A program made the position numbers and the translations under genes. From assembly GCA_026992075.1 (NCBI GenBank), contig JALXAM010000062.1, positions 51,472-109,964 of the forward strand: a DNA stretch of 58,493 nucleotides. The letters are read 5' to 3'. The notes under the pieces were generated by a model. It was given only the letters and a program-made list of their open reading frames with translations. It did not search any database and was not told where the DNA came from. Positions 34,862-44,901 of this stretch are shown in pieces. The stretch's first letter is position 1; the number at the start of each line of letters is the position of its first letter. This stretch comes from Sedimenticola sp. (GTDB lineage: Bacteria > Pseudomonadota > Gammaproteobacteria > Chromatiales > Chromatiaceae).

Positions 34862-36100
34862 TCAATCCAATACATGACTCACCAGCCCATCCGCCAGCTT
34901 GGGCTCGAACCAGGTGGATTTGGGGGGCATCACCTCGCCTGCATCGGCCACGGCCATGAGGTCCTCCATGGAGGTAGGATGTAGAGAGAAGGCCACCGCC
35001 CAGTCGCCGGAGTCCACCCGTTTCTCCAGCTCGGTCAGGCCGCGGATGCCGCCGACGAAGTCGATGCGGTCGTCGGTGCGGGGGTTGTCGATGCCCAGCA
35101 AAGGGCCAATGAGGTTGTCCTGCAGCAGGCTCACGTCGAGGCGCGCCACCAGGTCGTCGGGGATCCGCTCGGGCTTGATGTTGAGCCTGTACCACTGGCC
35201 ACGCAGGTACATCCCGAACTCGCCCGGCCGCGAGGGCTTCACCGGCTGGTCGGCGGGGGTGACGGTGAAGGCGTCGGTGAGGCGGGCGACGAACTCCTCC
35301 GGGGTGAGACCGTTGAGATCCTTTACAACCCGGTTGTAGTCGAGGATCTGCATCTGGTCGTGGGGGAAGATGACGCTGAGGAAGTAGTTGTAGCTCTCCT
35401 CGCCGGTGTGATCGGGGTTGGCTGCCCTGCGCGCCGCGGCCACGCGGGAGGCGGCGGCGGAGCGGTGATGGCCGTCGGCGACGTAGAGGGCGTCGAGGCG
35501 GTCGAAGGCTTCGGTGAGCCGCCGAACGGTGTCGGGGTCGGAGACCGCCCAGAGCTGGTGACGCACGCCGTCGGCGGCGGTGACGTCGATGTCGGGCCCG
35601 CCCTGCGCCACTTCGGCCAGGATGCGGTCGATCTCCTCGTCGGCGCGGTAGACCAGGAACACCGGGCCGGTCTGGGCGCCCAGGGTGTCGATGTTGCGCA
35701 CCCGGTCGTCCTCCTTCATCGGACGGGTGAACTCGTGCTTCTTGATGCGGCCGGCGTCGTAGGCCTCCACCGAGGCGGCGCCCACCAGACCGGTCTGCAC
35801 ATGGTCCCCCATGGTAAGGCGGTAGACGTAGAAACTGGGCTGCTGGTCCCGCTGCAGCACCCCTTCGGCGATCATGCGCTCCAGGTTCTCGCGCCCCTTG
35901 GCATAGACCTCGGGCGCATAAGGATCGGTGCCCTCGGGCAGGTCCACCTCGGGACGGGAGATGTGGAGGAAGCTCCAGGGGCGGCCCTGGACCATGGCGC
36001 GGGCTTCGGCCTCGTTCATCACGTCATAGGGGGGCGCCACCACGTCTTGGGCGCGACCGGGGGCCGGACGCAGGCCGGTGAAGGGTTTTACCAGGGGCAT
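34862..36100 (-). CDS. DUF1015 family protein
   Basis: A 412-residue cytoplasmic protein of the conserved DUF1015 family. It opens with LVKPFTGLRPAPGRAQDVVAPPYDVMNEAEA and contains the family hallmarks KKHEFTRPMKEDDRV, LYVADGHHRSAAA and LSVIFPHDQMQILDYNRVV. The ADGHHR motif may be catalytic, but I know no established reaction. Its orientation and position suggest it is separate from the PEP-CTERM gene and may be cotranscribed with cysE upstream. Confidence 0.85.
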   Translation of the reverse strand: MPLVKPFTGLRPAPGRAQDVVAPPYDVMNEAEARAMVQGRPWSFLHISRPEVDLPEGTDPYAPEVYAKGRENLERMIAEGVLQRDQQPSFYVYRLTMGDHVQTGLVGAASVEAYDAGRIKKHEFTRPMKEDDRVRNIDTLGAQTGPVFLVYRADEEIDRILAEVAQGGPDIDVTAADGVRHQLWAVSDPDTVRRLTEAFDRLDALYVADGHHRSAAASRVAAARRAANPDHTGEESYNYFLSVIFPHDQMQILDYNRVVKDLNGLTPEEFVARLTDAFTVTPADQPVKPSRPGEFGMYLRGQWYRLNIKPERIPDDLVARLDVSLLQDNLIGPLLGIDNPRTDDRIDFVGGIRGLTELEKRVDSGDWAVAFSLHPTSMEDLMAVADAGEVMPPKSTWFEPKLADGLVSHVLD

Positions 36101-36191
36101 GGGTCCTCACTCCAGGCTGAGTTGAAAAACGGAAGGCATTGTTCCAGATCGCCAGGGAAGATGCCAATGGGATGTGGGGCTGGAGCCCGAC

Positions 36192-36992
36192 CTATGGCCC
36201 GCTGCGGGAGGGATCGTCCTTGGGTTCGTCTTCGGAGTCGTCGGCAGTGGAATGGATCTCGCAGCTGGACAGCTCGGGGAGGGGAACCTCCTCGTCTTCG
36301 TAGCCCATGCTCTTGAGCACCTCGCACATGCGCGCCATCTTGGTTTCCAGCACGTGGACATGGTCCAGCATGCAGTTGATGGCGTTGGCCACAGGGTCCG
36401 GGGCGTCCCGGGTGGCGCCATAGGCGTCGAAGCCCATCTTCTTCGCCAGTTTCTCCCGGTGGGCGTGGTCGCCTTCCTTGCGCCGTTCCACCAGGCGGCC
36501 GGGAATGCCCACCACGGTGGCGGCCGGTGGTACCGACTTCACCACCACTGCGTTGGAGCCGATGCGGGCGCCGTCGCCGATCTCGATGGGCCCCAGCACC
36601 TTGGCGCCGGCCCCCACCACCACGTCGTTGCCCAGGGTGGGATGGCGCTTGCCCTTCTCCCAGCTGGTGCCGCCCAGGGTGACGCCGTGGTAGAGGGTGC
36701 AGTCGTCGCCGATCACCGCCGTCTCCCCGATCACCACCCCCATGCCGTGGTCGATGAAGAAACGCCGGCCGATGCGGGCGCCGGGATGGATCTCGATGCC
36801 GGTGAGCCAACGCGCCAGATGAGAGACGGCCCGTCCCAGCCATTTGAGGTCGTGAGTCCAGAGCCAGTGCGCCAGCCGATGGAAGAGGAGCGCATGCAGG
36901 CCGGGGTAGGTGGTGAGCACCTCGAAGGTGGTGCGCGCCGCCGGGTCCCGGTCGAATACCGAGTTGATGTCTTCTCGCAGACGCTCGAACAT
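36192..36992 (-). CDS. cysE: serine O-acetyltransferase CysE (EpsC type)
   Basis: A 266-residue left-handed beta-helix acetyltransferase that makes O-acetylserine for cysteine synthesis. [25 protein letters not shown] opens the protein. The hexapeptide-repeat core runs from [30 protein letters not shown] to VVGIPGRLV, with the catalytic His in the HGVTLGGT turn region. A long C-terminal helical and acidic tail follows. The ATG at 36992 matches the family start better than an upstream TTG at 37007. Confidence 0.95.
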   Translation of the reverse strand: MFERLREDINSVFDRDPAARTTFEVLTTYPGLHALLFHRLAHWLWTHDLKWLGRAVSHLARWLTGIEIHPGARIGRRFFIDHGMGVVIGETAVIGDDCTLYHGVTLGGTSWEKGKRHPTLGNDVVVGAGAKVLGPIEIGDGARIGSNAVVVKSVPPAATVVGIPGRLVERRKEGDHAHREKLAKKMGFDAYGATRDAPDPVANAINCMLDHVHVLETKMARMCEVLKSMGYEDEEVPLPELSSCEIHSTADDSEDEPKDDPSRSGP

Positions 36993-37139
36993 GAAATTGG
37001 CCGACAATTTGGTAACCGGGGCCGCATTTTACTCCATCGGCAGCGCAGGCGCCGGCGGCTTCTTGATCCATCTCAAAGGCCGCCCCCCGCCTTCGGGGCA
37101 TACTCCGGACCAGTTCCAAAGCCGTAGAGGAACCATGCC

Positions 37140-37274
37140 ATGAAGCGCCACTGCACCTCCCTGGCCGGACTCGTCCGGGATCTCCCCGGCCTCTGCATCC
37201 TGCTCCAGAGCCTCGCCGCCATCGTCATCACCGGTTTCGTCACCTATCTCTTCGTCACCTCCGAGCTTCTGTAG
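37140..37274 (+). CDS. small single-span membrane protein
   Basis: A possible 44-residue protein (MKRHCTSLAGLVRDLPGLCILL...). Its second half is one hydrophobic segment (LCILLQSLAAIVITGFVTYLF) ending in VTSELL. A GAGG at 37127-37130 is well spaced before the ATG at 37140; a nearer ATG at 37134 stops after one codon. It lies in the gap between divergent cysE and the cobalamin riboswitch. No homology is recognised. Confidence 0.4.
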   Translation: MKRHCTSLAGLVRDLPGLCILLQSLAAIVITGFVTYLFVTSELL

Positions 37275-37364
37275 CGCCCCTTCGCCAGACTGGAACTCCA
37301 TTCCCGGGGGACTGCCCGCCCGCGCTTGACGCCGGGCCGCCCCGCTGACAGACTGCGCCCTCGC

Positions 37365-37708
37365 CAGAGGGTGCCCCGGGTCCAGGCCCGGGGTTAAACG
37401 GGAAGCCGGTGCAAGACCGGCACTGCCCCCGCAACGGTGATTGGGTGGGAGCGGGACACAAGGGAACCTCTGATTTAATCCTGGACGAAGCAGGTCGTCC
37501 CCCTCCGGTTCGAGTACAAGGCGAAGTTCGCAGCCAATAGCCAGCTATTGGCAAGAACTTCAACGCAGTAATCGGGCCGGAGGAGTGCGAGATGCGAGTT
37601 CTTGGATTAGATCAGAGGTTCCCAAGGCCACTGTGAGTTCTCTCATGGGAAGGCGTCCCCTCCGGAGCCGGCAGGCTCCAGCCCATCAGTCCGGAGACCG
37701 GCCCTCTG
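37365..37708 (+). promoter_or_regulatory. cobalamin riboswitch (interrupted by a MITE-like element)
   Basis: The left half holds TTAAACGGGAA, GCCGGTGCAAGACCGGC and ACTGCCCCCGCAACGGTGA. The right half holds CCACTGTGAG, ATGGGAAGGCG and CAGTCCGGAGACCGGCC. CAGAGGG at 37365 pairs with CCCTCTG at 37702-37708 to close P1. A 162-bp element (37462-37623) separates the halves at the variable peripheral arm just before CCACTG. A GGGCGC...GCGCCC hairpin downstream (~37724-37741), next to the btuB RBS, may be the expression platform. With cysE and the small ORF it accounts for 37275-37756. Confidence 0.9.
37462..37623 (+). mobile_element. 162-bp MITE-like element, copy B (inside the riboswitch)
   Basis: It begins GGGAACCTCTGATTTAATCC and ends TTAGATCAGAGGTTCCC, near-perfect terminal inverted repeats of about 20 bases. 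It is the same element, in the same orientation, as 28551-28711. The flanks read CACAA on the left and AAGGCC on the right, so a 2-bp AA duplication is possible but not proven. It has no coding capacity. Confidence 0.87.
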
Positions 37709-37756
37709 ATTTCCCCATCAACGGGCGCGGGTGTGCGCCCCAACGGAGGACCGACC

Positions 37757-39535
37757 ATGAAATCCATCCTTCCCCTGGCCCTGCTCCTGGGCCCTGCGGC
37801 GGTTACGGCCGCCGAGAACCTGCAACCCCTGGTGGTCACCGGCACCGGCTATCCGGTGGATCTGGCGGAGATGCCGGCGAGCATGGACCTGATCACCCGG
37901 GACCAGATCGAAAACAGCGTGGCCCTGGACCTGGGCGACCTGCTGCGCTTCCGCACCGGCCTGGAGATCGGCCGCAACGGCGGCCCCGGCCAGGCCACCT
38001 CGCTGTTCATCCGCGGCACCGAGAGCGACCAGAACCTGATCCTGGTGGACGGAGTGCCCATCCACTCGGGCAGCACCGGCAGCGCCGCCCTGCAGAACAT
38101 CGACCCGCAGACCATCGAGCGGGTGGAGATCTACAAGGGACCCCGCTCCACGCTCTGGGGCTCCGGCGCCATCGGCGGCGTGGTGAACATCATCACCCGG
38201 CGGGGCGGCCCCGGCGCCGATTGGGGCGGCTCCCTGGAGCTGGGGGGTGACGACACCCGCCGCGCCTCGGCCCGCGCCTCCTGGAGCGGCGACGGCAAAC
38301 AACTGGGGGCCAGCCTCTCCCACCAGCGCACCGACGGCTTCCCGCCCCTGGCCACTTCGAAGCTGGACCGGGGCTACGAGAACACCACCTTCAACCTGTA
38401 CGGAGGTCTGGAAGCGGGCTTGCACGAACTGCAGGCGAGCCACTGGCAGACCCAGGGCAACAACGAGTATCTCGATTATTTCGGCAATCCCCTGGACCAG
38501 GATTTTCTCAACAGCCGCAGCAGCCTGAGCTGGGGCGCACAGTTCAACGAGCTCTGGCACAGCCGGCTGGAGGCGGCCTATGTGCGCGATCACACCGACC
38601 AGAACCAGAGCGACGATTTCGTGCACACCGACCGCACCGAGCTGAAATGGGAGAACGAGCTGGCCCTGCTCCGGGGCGACCGCCTGGTGCTGGGCTACAA
38701 GTACAGCCACGAGAAGGTGGAGACCCTGCAGTACGGCAGCGGCTACGACATCGCCTCCGACATCCACGAGGCCTGGGCGCAGTACGACCTGGAGCGCGGG
38801 CCGCACCGTCTCATCGCCGGCGCCCGCTACCTCGACCACGAGGACGCCGGCCACAAGCCCACCTGGAGCCTCAACTACGGCTACCGGCTCAGCGACGCCA
38901 CCCGGCTGTTCGCCAGCGCCGCCACCGGTTTCCGGGTGCCCAACGCCAACGAGCGCTACGGCTACGGCGGCAACCCAGAGCTGGATCCGGAAGAGTCCAC
39001 CTCTTATGAATTGGGCTTCCGCCACCAGCTGCTGCCCGGTCACCAGCTCAGCGGCTCGCTCTACCGCAACGACCTGAAAAATCTCATCGAATGGACCTGC
39101 GGCTGGTTCGCACCCCCCGGCAGCATCTGCAACCACAACGTGGACCGCGCCCGCATCGACGGCCTGGAGCTGAACTATGACTATGTCGGCGATGCACTGG
39201 AGCTGCACCTGGGCGGCAACTGGCAGAACCCGGTAAACCGGGACACCGATGAGCGGCTGCTGCGGCGTGCCCGCTACACCCTCAATGCCCGGGTGGGCTA
39301 CACCCTGGATCGGCTGCACTTGGGAGCCGATCTGCTCCACTCCGGCGATCGCATGGATTTTGGTGGCGTGCGCCTCGACAGCTATACTCTGGTGAACCTG
39401 AACGCCAGCTACCGCCTGGCCGATCAGTGGCAGCTGTTCGCCAAGCTGGAGAATGCCTTCGACGAGGACTACCAGCTGGCTGATGGCTACAACACGGCCG
39501 GGCGGACGGCCTACCTGGGCGTCCGTTACCGATAG
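37757..39535 (+). CDS. btuB: TonB-dependent vitamin B12 receptor BtuB
   Basis: A 592-residue outer-membrane transporter. A signal peptide (KSILPLALLLGPAAVTAAE) is followed by a TonB box (LQPLVVTGTG), a plug domain with LFIRGTESDQNLILVDGVPI and RVEIYKGPRSTLWGSGAIGGVVNIITRR, and a 22-strand-type barrel. The barrel includes ATGFRVPNANERYGYGGNPELDPEES and ends in YLGVRYR. The RBS GGAGGA is at 37745-37750. The upstream cobalamin riboswitch identifies the substrate class. The next gene is a cobalamin adenosyltransferase. Confidence 0.95.
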   Translation: MKSILPLALLLGPAAVTAAENLQPLVVTGTGYPVDLAEMPASMDLITRDQIENSVALDLGDLLRFRTGLEIGRNGGPGQATSLFIRGTESDQNLILVDGVPIHSGSTGSAALQNIDPQTIERVEIYKGPRSTLWGSGAIGGVVNIITRRGGPGADWGGSLELGGDDTRRASARASWSGDGKQLGASLSHQRTDGFPPLATSKLDRGYENTTFNLYGGLEAGLHELQASHWQTQGNNEYLDYFGNPLDQDFLNSRSSLSWGAQFNELWHSRLEAAYVRDHTDQNQSDDFVHTDRTELKWENELALLRGDRLVLGYKYSHEKVETLQYGSGYDIASDIHEAWAQYDLERGPHRLIAGARYLDHEDAGHKPTWSLNYGYRLSDATRLFASAATGFRVPNANERYGYGGNPELDPEESTSYELGFRHQLLPGHQLSGSLYRNDLKNLIEWTCGWFAPPGSICNHNVDRARIDGLELNYDYVGDALELHLGGNWQNPVNRDTDERLLRRARYTLNARVGYTLDRLHLGADLLHSGDRMDFGGVRLDSYTLVNLNASYRLADQWQLFAKLENAFDEDYQLADGYNTAGRTAYLGVRYR

Positions 39536-39546
39536 CCAACCCAGCC

Positions 39547-40077
39547 ATGCCGCCACCCTCCCGCCTCTACACCCGAACCGGCGACCAGGGCCGGACCGGC
39601 CTGGGCGATGGCCGACGGGTGCGGAAGAGCGGATCCAGGGTGGCGGCGCTGGGTGAAGTGGACGAACTCAACGCCGCCCTGGGACTGGCGGCGGCTTGGA
39701 ACGAGCAGCCGGAGGTGCATGGACTGCTATTGGAGCTCCAGCGGCAGCTGTTCGAGCTGGGGGCCGAACTGGCCGATCCCGACCATCCGCGCATCACCGC
39801 CGATAAAGTATCCGGGCTGGAGAAGCTGATCGACCGTTTCGAGGCCGGGCTGCCCCCGCTGCGGGCCTTCATCCTCCCCGGCGGCAACCCCGCCTCGGCC
39901 CAGCTGCACCTGGCCCGCGCCGTCTGCCGCCGGGCCGAGCGCACTCTGTGGCAACTGGCGGAGCAGGAAGCGGTAAACTCCGCTTCGTTGCAGTATCTCA
40001 ACCGTCTTTCGGACCTCCTCTTCGTGCTGGCGCGGAGGATGATGCCGGAAGAGGTCCCGTGGAAACCGGAATCATGA
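39547..40077 (+). CDS. PduO-type cob(I)alamin adenosyltransferase
   Basis: A 176-residue enzyme that adenosylates cob(I)alamin. The ATP-binding N-terminus (LYTRTGDQGRTGLGDGRRVRKS) and the segments VAALGEVDELNAALG, FILPGGNPASAQLHLARAVCRRAERTL and LNRLSDLLFVLARR are diagnostic of the PduO/MMAB family. It is 11 bases after btuB, so it should be under the same riboswitch and use the imported corrinoid. Its stop overlaps the next start (ATGA). Confidence 0.94.
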   Translation: MPPPSRLYTRTGDQGRTGLGDGRRVRKSGSRVAALGEVDELNAALGLAAAWNEQPEVHGLLLELQRQLFELGAELADPDHPRITADKVSGLEKLIDRFEAGLPPLRAFILPGGNPASAQLHLARAVCRRAERTLWQLAEQEAVNSASLQYLNRLSDLLFVLARRMMPEEVPWKPES

Positions 40078-40835
40078 AACGACCCGTGGCAATCATCGGC
40101 GTGGGCGAGATGGGCGGCGTCTTCGCCCGCGGCTTCCTGCGCCGGGGACATCCCGTCTATCCCGTCACCCGGCAGATGAGCGCGGCGCAGGTGGCCGCGG
40201 AGCTTCACGAGCCAGAAGCAGTGGTGGTGGCGGTGGGCGAGCGCGACCTGCAGCCGGTGTTGGAGGGAATGCCGGAACCCTGGCGCTCGCGCCTGGTGCT
40301 GCTGCAGAACGAGCTGCTGCCGGCCGACTTCTCCCATCTGCCGGAGGTGACGGTGATCTCGGTCTGGTTCGAGAAGAAGCCGGGCCAGGACTTCAAGGTG
40401 ATCCAGCCCTCCCCCGCCTATGGCCCCCGCGCCTCCCTTTTGGAAGCGGCGCTGGCCACCCTGGGCATCCCGGTGCGGGTGCTGCAGGAGGAAAAGGAGC
40501 TGATGTTCGAGCTGGTGCTGAAGAACCTCTACATCCTCACCACCAACATCGCCGGGCTCAAGGCGGGCGGCACCGTGGGCGAGCTGTGGCGCGATCACCG
40601 GGAGCTGGCGCAGGCGGTGGCGGAGGAGGTGATCACCCTGCAGGAACGGCTCACCGGAGAGCGGCTCGACCACCATGCGCTGATCGACGCCATGCTGGCC
40701 GCCTTCGAAGGCGACCCCGAGCACAAGTGCATGGGACGCAGCGCCCCAGCGCGGCTGCAGCGGGCCCTGGATCACGGGCGGGAGCAGGGCATCGACCTGC
40801 CCACCCTGGCCCAGATCGCCTCGGAGATCCACTGA
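40074..40835 (+). CDS. Rossmann-fold NAD(P)-binding protein
   Basis: A 253-residue protein that opens with a dinucleotide-binding motif (AIIGVGEMGGVFARGFLRRGH), as in ketopantoate reductase and 6-phosphogluconate dehydrogenase relatives. A helical C-terminal half (LVLKNLYILTTNIAGLKAGGTVGELWRDH) follows. It lacks clear ketopantoate reductase catalytic motifs, so the reaction is unknown. The ATG overlaps the adenosyltransferase stop (ATGA), which puts it in the btuB operon; a link to cobalamin is only by context. Confidence 0.7.
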   Translation: MKRPVAIIGVGEMGGVFARGFLRRGHPVYPVTRQMSAAQVAAELHEPEAVVVAVGERDLQPVLEGMPEPWRSRLVLLQNELLPADFSHLPEVTVISVWFEKKPGQDFKVIQPSPAYGPRASLLEAALATLGIPVRVLQEEKELMFELVLKNLYILTTNIAGLKAGGTVGELWRDHRELAQAVAEEVITLQERLTGERLDHHALIDAMLAAFEGDPEHKCMGRSAPARLQRALDHGREQGIDLPTLAQIASEIH

Positions 40836-40836
40836 G

Positions 40837-41268
40837 ATGGGCGCGGAGATCGGACCCGGCAGCCGGGTGAAGATCCATTTCACCCTGCGCCTGGAAGACG
40901 GCACCGAGGCGCTTTCCACCCTGAACGAGGAGCCCCTGGAGTGCGTGCTGGGCGATGGCACCCTGCGGGAGGGGATGGAGATGGCGCTCTACGGCCTGCG
41001 CGAAGGCGACGAGCAGACCATCACGCTGACCCCGGAGCAAGGCTGGGGAGCCCATGATCCGGCGCTGATTCACCACCTGCCACGCTCCGACTTTCCCGCC
41101 GGCCTGGAGCTTCAACCGGGGCAAATCATCGCTTTCGAGAGCAGCGGGGGCGAGGAACTGCCCGGCGCCATCCTGGCACTGGACGACCAGCAGGTGGAGG
41201 TGGACTTCAACCATCCGCTGGCGGGCCGCAACGTGGTCTTCTGGGTGCGGGTGCTGGAGGTTCGGTAG
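40837..41268 (+). CDS. FKBP-type peptidyl-prolyl isomerase, SlpA-like
   Basis: A 143-residue FKBP with an inserted-flap (IF) domain, like E. coli SlpA/FkpB. RVKIHFTLRLEDGTEALSTLNEEPLECVLGDGTLREGMEMAL forms the FKBP part, and ITLTPEQGWGAHDPALIHHLPRSDF the flap. VEVDFNHPLAGRNVVFWVRVLEV is the typical C-terminus. It starts just after the Rossmann gene stop. It acts as a cytosolic folding helper. Confidence 0.92.
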   Translation: MGAEIGPGSRVKIHFTLRLEDGTEALSTLNEEPLECVLGDGTLREGMEMALYGLREGDEQTITLTPEQGWGAHDPALIHHLPRSDFPAGLELQPGQIIAFESSGGEELPGAILALDDQQVEVDFNHPLAGRNVVFWVRVLEVR

Positions 41269-41376
41269 GCAGCCAGCAGCCCCGGAGAAGGTCCTCTCCA
41301 AGAACCCGGGATCCCCTTTCTGGCCGACGCTCCTCGATAGCGCCCAACCCCGGTGGATTGAAACCCCGCGAGAGAT

Positions 41377-42606
41377 TCAGGATCTTCCGAACCGCTCGCG
41401 CACGTACGCTTCGACGATCTCCTGGAATGCCTCGGCGATCCCTTCCCCCTTGAGGGTCACTCGCTTCTCGCCGTCCACGTAGACCGGCGCCGCCGGTCGC
41501 TCCCCGGTGCCGGGCAGGCTGATGCCGATGTCGGCATGGCGGCTCTCGCCGGGCCCGTTCACCACGCAGCCCATCACCGCCACGCTGAGGGCCTCCACAC
41601 CGGGATACTGGTGGCGCCAGCTCGCCATGCGGGCATCGAGATAGTCCTGGATCTGCTGCGCCAGCTCCTGGAAATAGGTGCTGGTGGTGCGGCCACAGCC
41701 GGGACAGGCGATGACATGGGGGGTGAAGTCCCGCAGCCCCATGGTCTGCAGGATCTGCTGAGCCACCTTCACCTCCAGGGTGCGGTCGCCGCCGGGCTCC
41801 GGGGTGAGGGAGACGCGGATGGTGTCACCGATGCCCTGCTGCAGCAGCACCGCCAGCGCCGCGGTGGAGGCGACGATGCCCTTGCTGCCCATGCCCGCCT
41901 CGGTGAGCCCCAGGTGCAGGGCGTAGTCGCTGCGAGAGGCCAGCAGCCGGTAGACGGCGATGAGATCCTGCACGCCGCTCATCTTGCAGGAGAGCACGAT
42001 GCGGTCCCGCCCCAGCCCCAGCGCCTCGGCGCGGGCGGCGCTCTCCAGGGCCGAGGTCACCATGATCTCCCGGGTCATGGCATCGGCCTCCAGCGGCTCG
42101 TCGGAGCGGGCGTTCTCGTCCATCATGCGCGCCACCAGCTGCTTGTCCAGGGAGCCCCAGTTGACACCGATGCGCACCGCCTTGCCGTGCTCCATGGCCT
42201 TCTCGATCATGGCAGCGAAGGAGGCGTCCCTGGTCTCGCCGCTGCCCACGTTGCCGGGGTTGATCCGGTACTTGGCCAGCGCCTGGGCACACTCGGCGTA
42301 TTTCTCCAGCAAGCGGGCGCCGTTGAAGTGGAAGTCCCCCACGAGCGGTACATTCACGTCCATGGCGTCCAGCCGCTCCCGGATGGCAGGCACCGCCCTG
42401 GCCGCCGCCTCGTTGTTCACCGTGATGCGCACCAACTCGGAACCAGCCCGCGCCAGCTCGGCCACCTGGGCCACGGTGGCCTCCACGTCGGCGGTGTCGG
42501 TGTTGGTCATGGACTGCACCACCACCGGCGCGCCGCCGCCGATGGTGACGCCGTCCACCTGTACGGGAACGGTGGGATGGCGTTCAGGAATCATCTCGGA
42601 AACCAT
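41377..42606 (-). CDS. ispG: 4-hydroxy-3-methylbut-2-enyl diphosphate synthase IspG
   Basis: A 409-residue [4Fe-4S] enzyme of the MEP isoprenoid pathway. [21 protein letters not shown] is the family start. The cluster cysteines lie in IACPGCGRT and [11 protein letters not shown]. The frame is open to 42738, but the upstream part shows no family similarity, so the start is placed at 42606 (42594 is also possible). It converges on the FKBP gene across a ~110-bp gap. Confidence 0.95.
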   Translation of the reverse strand: MVSEMIPERHPTVPVQVDGVTIGGGAPVVVQSMTNTDTADVEATVAQVAELARAGSELVRITVNNEAAARAVPAIRERLDAMDVNVPLVGDFHFNGARLLEKYAECAQALAKYRINPGNVGSGETRDASFAAMIEKAMEHGKAVRIGVNWGSLDKQLVARMMDENARSDEPLEADAMTREIMVTSALESAARAEALGLGRDRIVLSCKMSGVQDLIAVYRLLASRSDYALHLGLTEAGMGSKGIVASTAALAVLLQQGIGDTIRVSLTPEPGGDRTLEVKVAQQILQTMGLRDFTPHVIACPGCGRTTSTYFQELAQQIQDYLDARMASWRHQYPGVEALSVAVMGCVVNGPGESRHADIGISLPGTGERPAAPVYVDGEKRVTLKGEGIAEAFQEIVEAYVRERFGRS

Positions 42607-42726
42607 TGCTGACTTTACATGGGAGGAACCATACCCCGCCTTGGTTCGGCGCGGGGACGCGCCTCCCACGGGATATCGTTCCGAACAGGGAGGAATGATA
42701 TCGCCTTCCGGGGGGTCTCGAAACAA

Positions 42727-42751
42727 AGAGCCCGGCACGGAGCCGGGCTCT
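42727..42751 (-). terminator. rho-independent terminator after the sulfide:quinone oxidoreductase gene
   Basis: AGAGCCCGGC (42727-42736) and GCCGGGCTCT (42742-42751) form a perfect 10-bp stem. On the reverse strand it is followed by TTGTTT. It lies about 20 bases after the gene end. Confidence 0.85.
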
Positions 42752-42773
42752 GCGACGGGGTTTCAGGCGATGC

Positions 42774-44066
<1,293 letters not shown>

Positions 44067-44145
44067 TTATTGATTTCCAGATCGCCGCGGCCTTTTTTCT
44101 ATGTGTAGAGAGCTGGCGCGGTCGAGATGAGCCGGTGATTATGGC

Positions 44146-44181
44146 AAAAAGCGGCCTGCGGCGCCACGCGCCGCAGGCCGC
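44146..44181 (-). terminator. rho-independent terminator after the DUF302 gene
   Basis: A 13-bp GC-rich stem (GCGGCCTGCGGCG / CGCCGCAGGCCGC) is followed on the reverse strand by TTTTT. It sits just after the DUF302 stop and separates it from the sulfide:quinone oxidoreductase gene. Confidence 0.85.
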
Positions 44182-44193
44182 CCGGGGTAAGCT

Positions 44194-44700
44194 TCAGAGA
44201 TCGCCGTTCACTCCGGCGTCCACGATGCTGTAGATGGTGTCCCGCACCTTCTTGGCCAGGGGTTGAAGATCCGGAGGCAGATCCACGCCCTCCACCATCA
44301 TGTCCAGGTTCATGGTGACGATCCAGCCCTGTCCCTTGGAATCCTGCACCACCGCGATACGACAGGGCAGGAAGCCGGCAAAGGTGATGTCGTATTCCAC
44401 CATGCGCTTGGCGATGAGGGCGTCGCAGAAAGCGAGGATACGCATGTAGTTGGCCTCCTCGCCCATGGCCTTCACCTGCTCGGAGAGGGGCAGATCGGCC
44501 ACCAGCTTGAAATTGAGGGTGTTGGCGCGCAGCTTCATGGAGTCGATGGCGTCCTCCACACTGACGTCGTCGGCGATCTTGAACTTCTGGATGCTGGCCG
44601 CCACCATCTTCTGGGCCATGGCCTTGTCTATCTTCGCCTCCTCGGCGACCGCTGGAAAGGCCAAACCAAGCGCCAGCAGCAGGGAAAGGATGATTTTCAT
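44194..44700 (-). CDS. exported DUF302 family protein
   Basis: A 168-residue periplasmic protein. A signal peptide (MKIILSLLLALGLAFPAVAEE) is followed by a DUF302-like domain with two cysteines (ILAFCDALIAK, FLPCRIAVVQD). DUF302 proteins are common near sulfur-oxidation genes, but their role is unknown. The start at 44700 is behind GAGGAG; the ORF upstream of it is noncoding. It lies next to sqr but has its own terminator. Confidence 0.82.
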   Translation of the reverse strand: MKIILSLLLALGLAFPAVAEEAKIDKAMAQKMVAASIQKFKIADDVSVEDAIDSMKLRANTLNFKLVADLPLSEQVKAMGEEANYMRILAFCDALIAKRMVEYDITFAGFLPCRIAVVQDSKGQGWIVTMNLDMMVEGVDLPPDLQPLAKKVRDTIYSIVDAGVNGDL

Positions 44701-44901
44701 GGAGTACACTCCTCTCTTGTTAGTCAGTTTGGAATTCACCACGGGAGACACGGGGATCACAGAGAACCGAATCCCAGGTCGGGCTTCAACCCGACAACGG
44801 GTGGCTACTCCATCGGACGGAAATCCGACCCACGGGCCAGGATTTTTCCATGATGCCGTGACTCCAGTCGCAGGTGAATCCAATGGATTGGAACGGATAT
44901 T

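Noticed and set aside
33855-36100. An exosortase or PrsK/PrsR near the PEP-CTERM gene
   Set aside because: None of the genes in the window has exosortase or PrsK features; the only sigma-54 activator here is the CbrB-like protein at 51265-52587.
40074-40835. Naming this gene panE (ketopantoate reductase)
   Set aside because: Only the N-terminal dinucleotide motif is convincing. The catalytic Lys/Glu pattern and typical C-terminal domain are not seen, and the context is a cobalamin operon.
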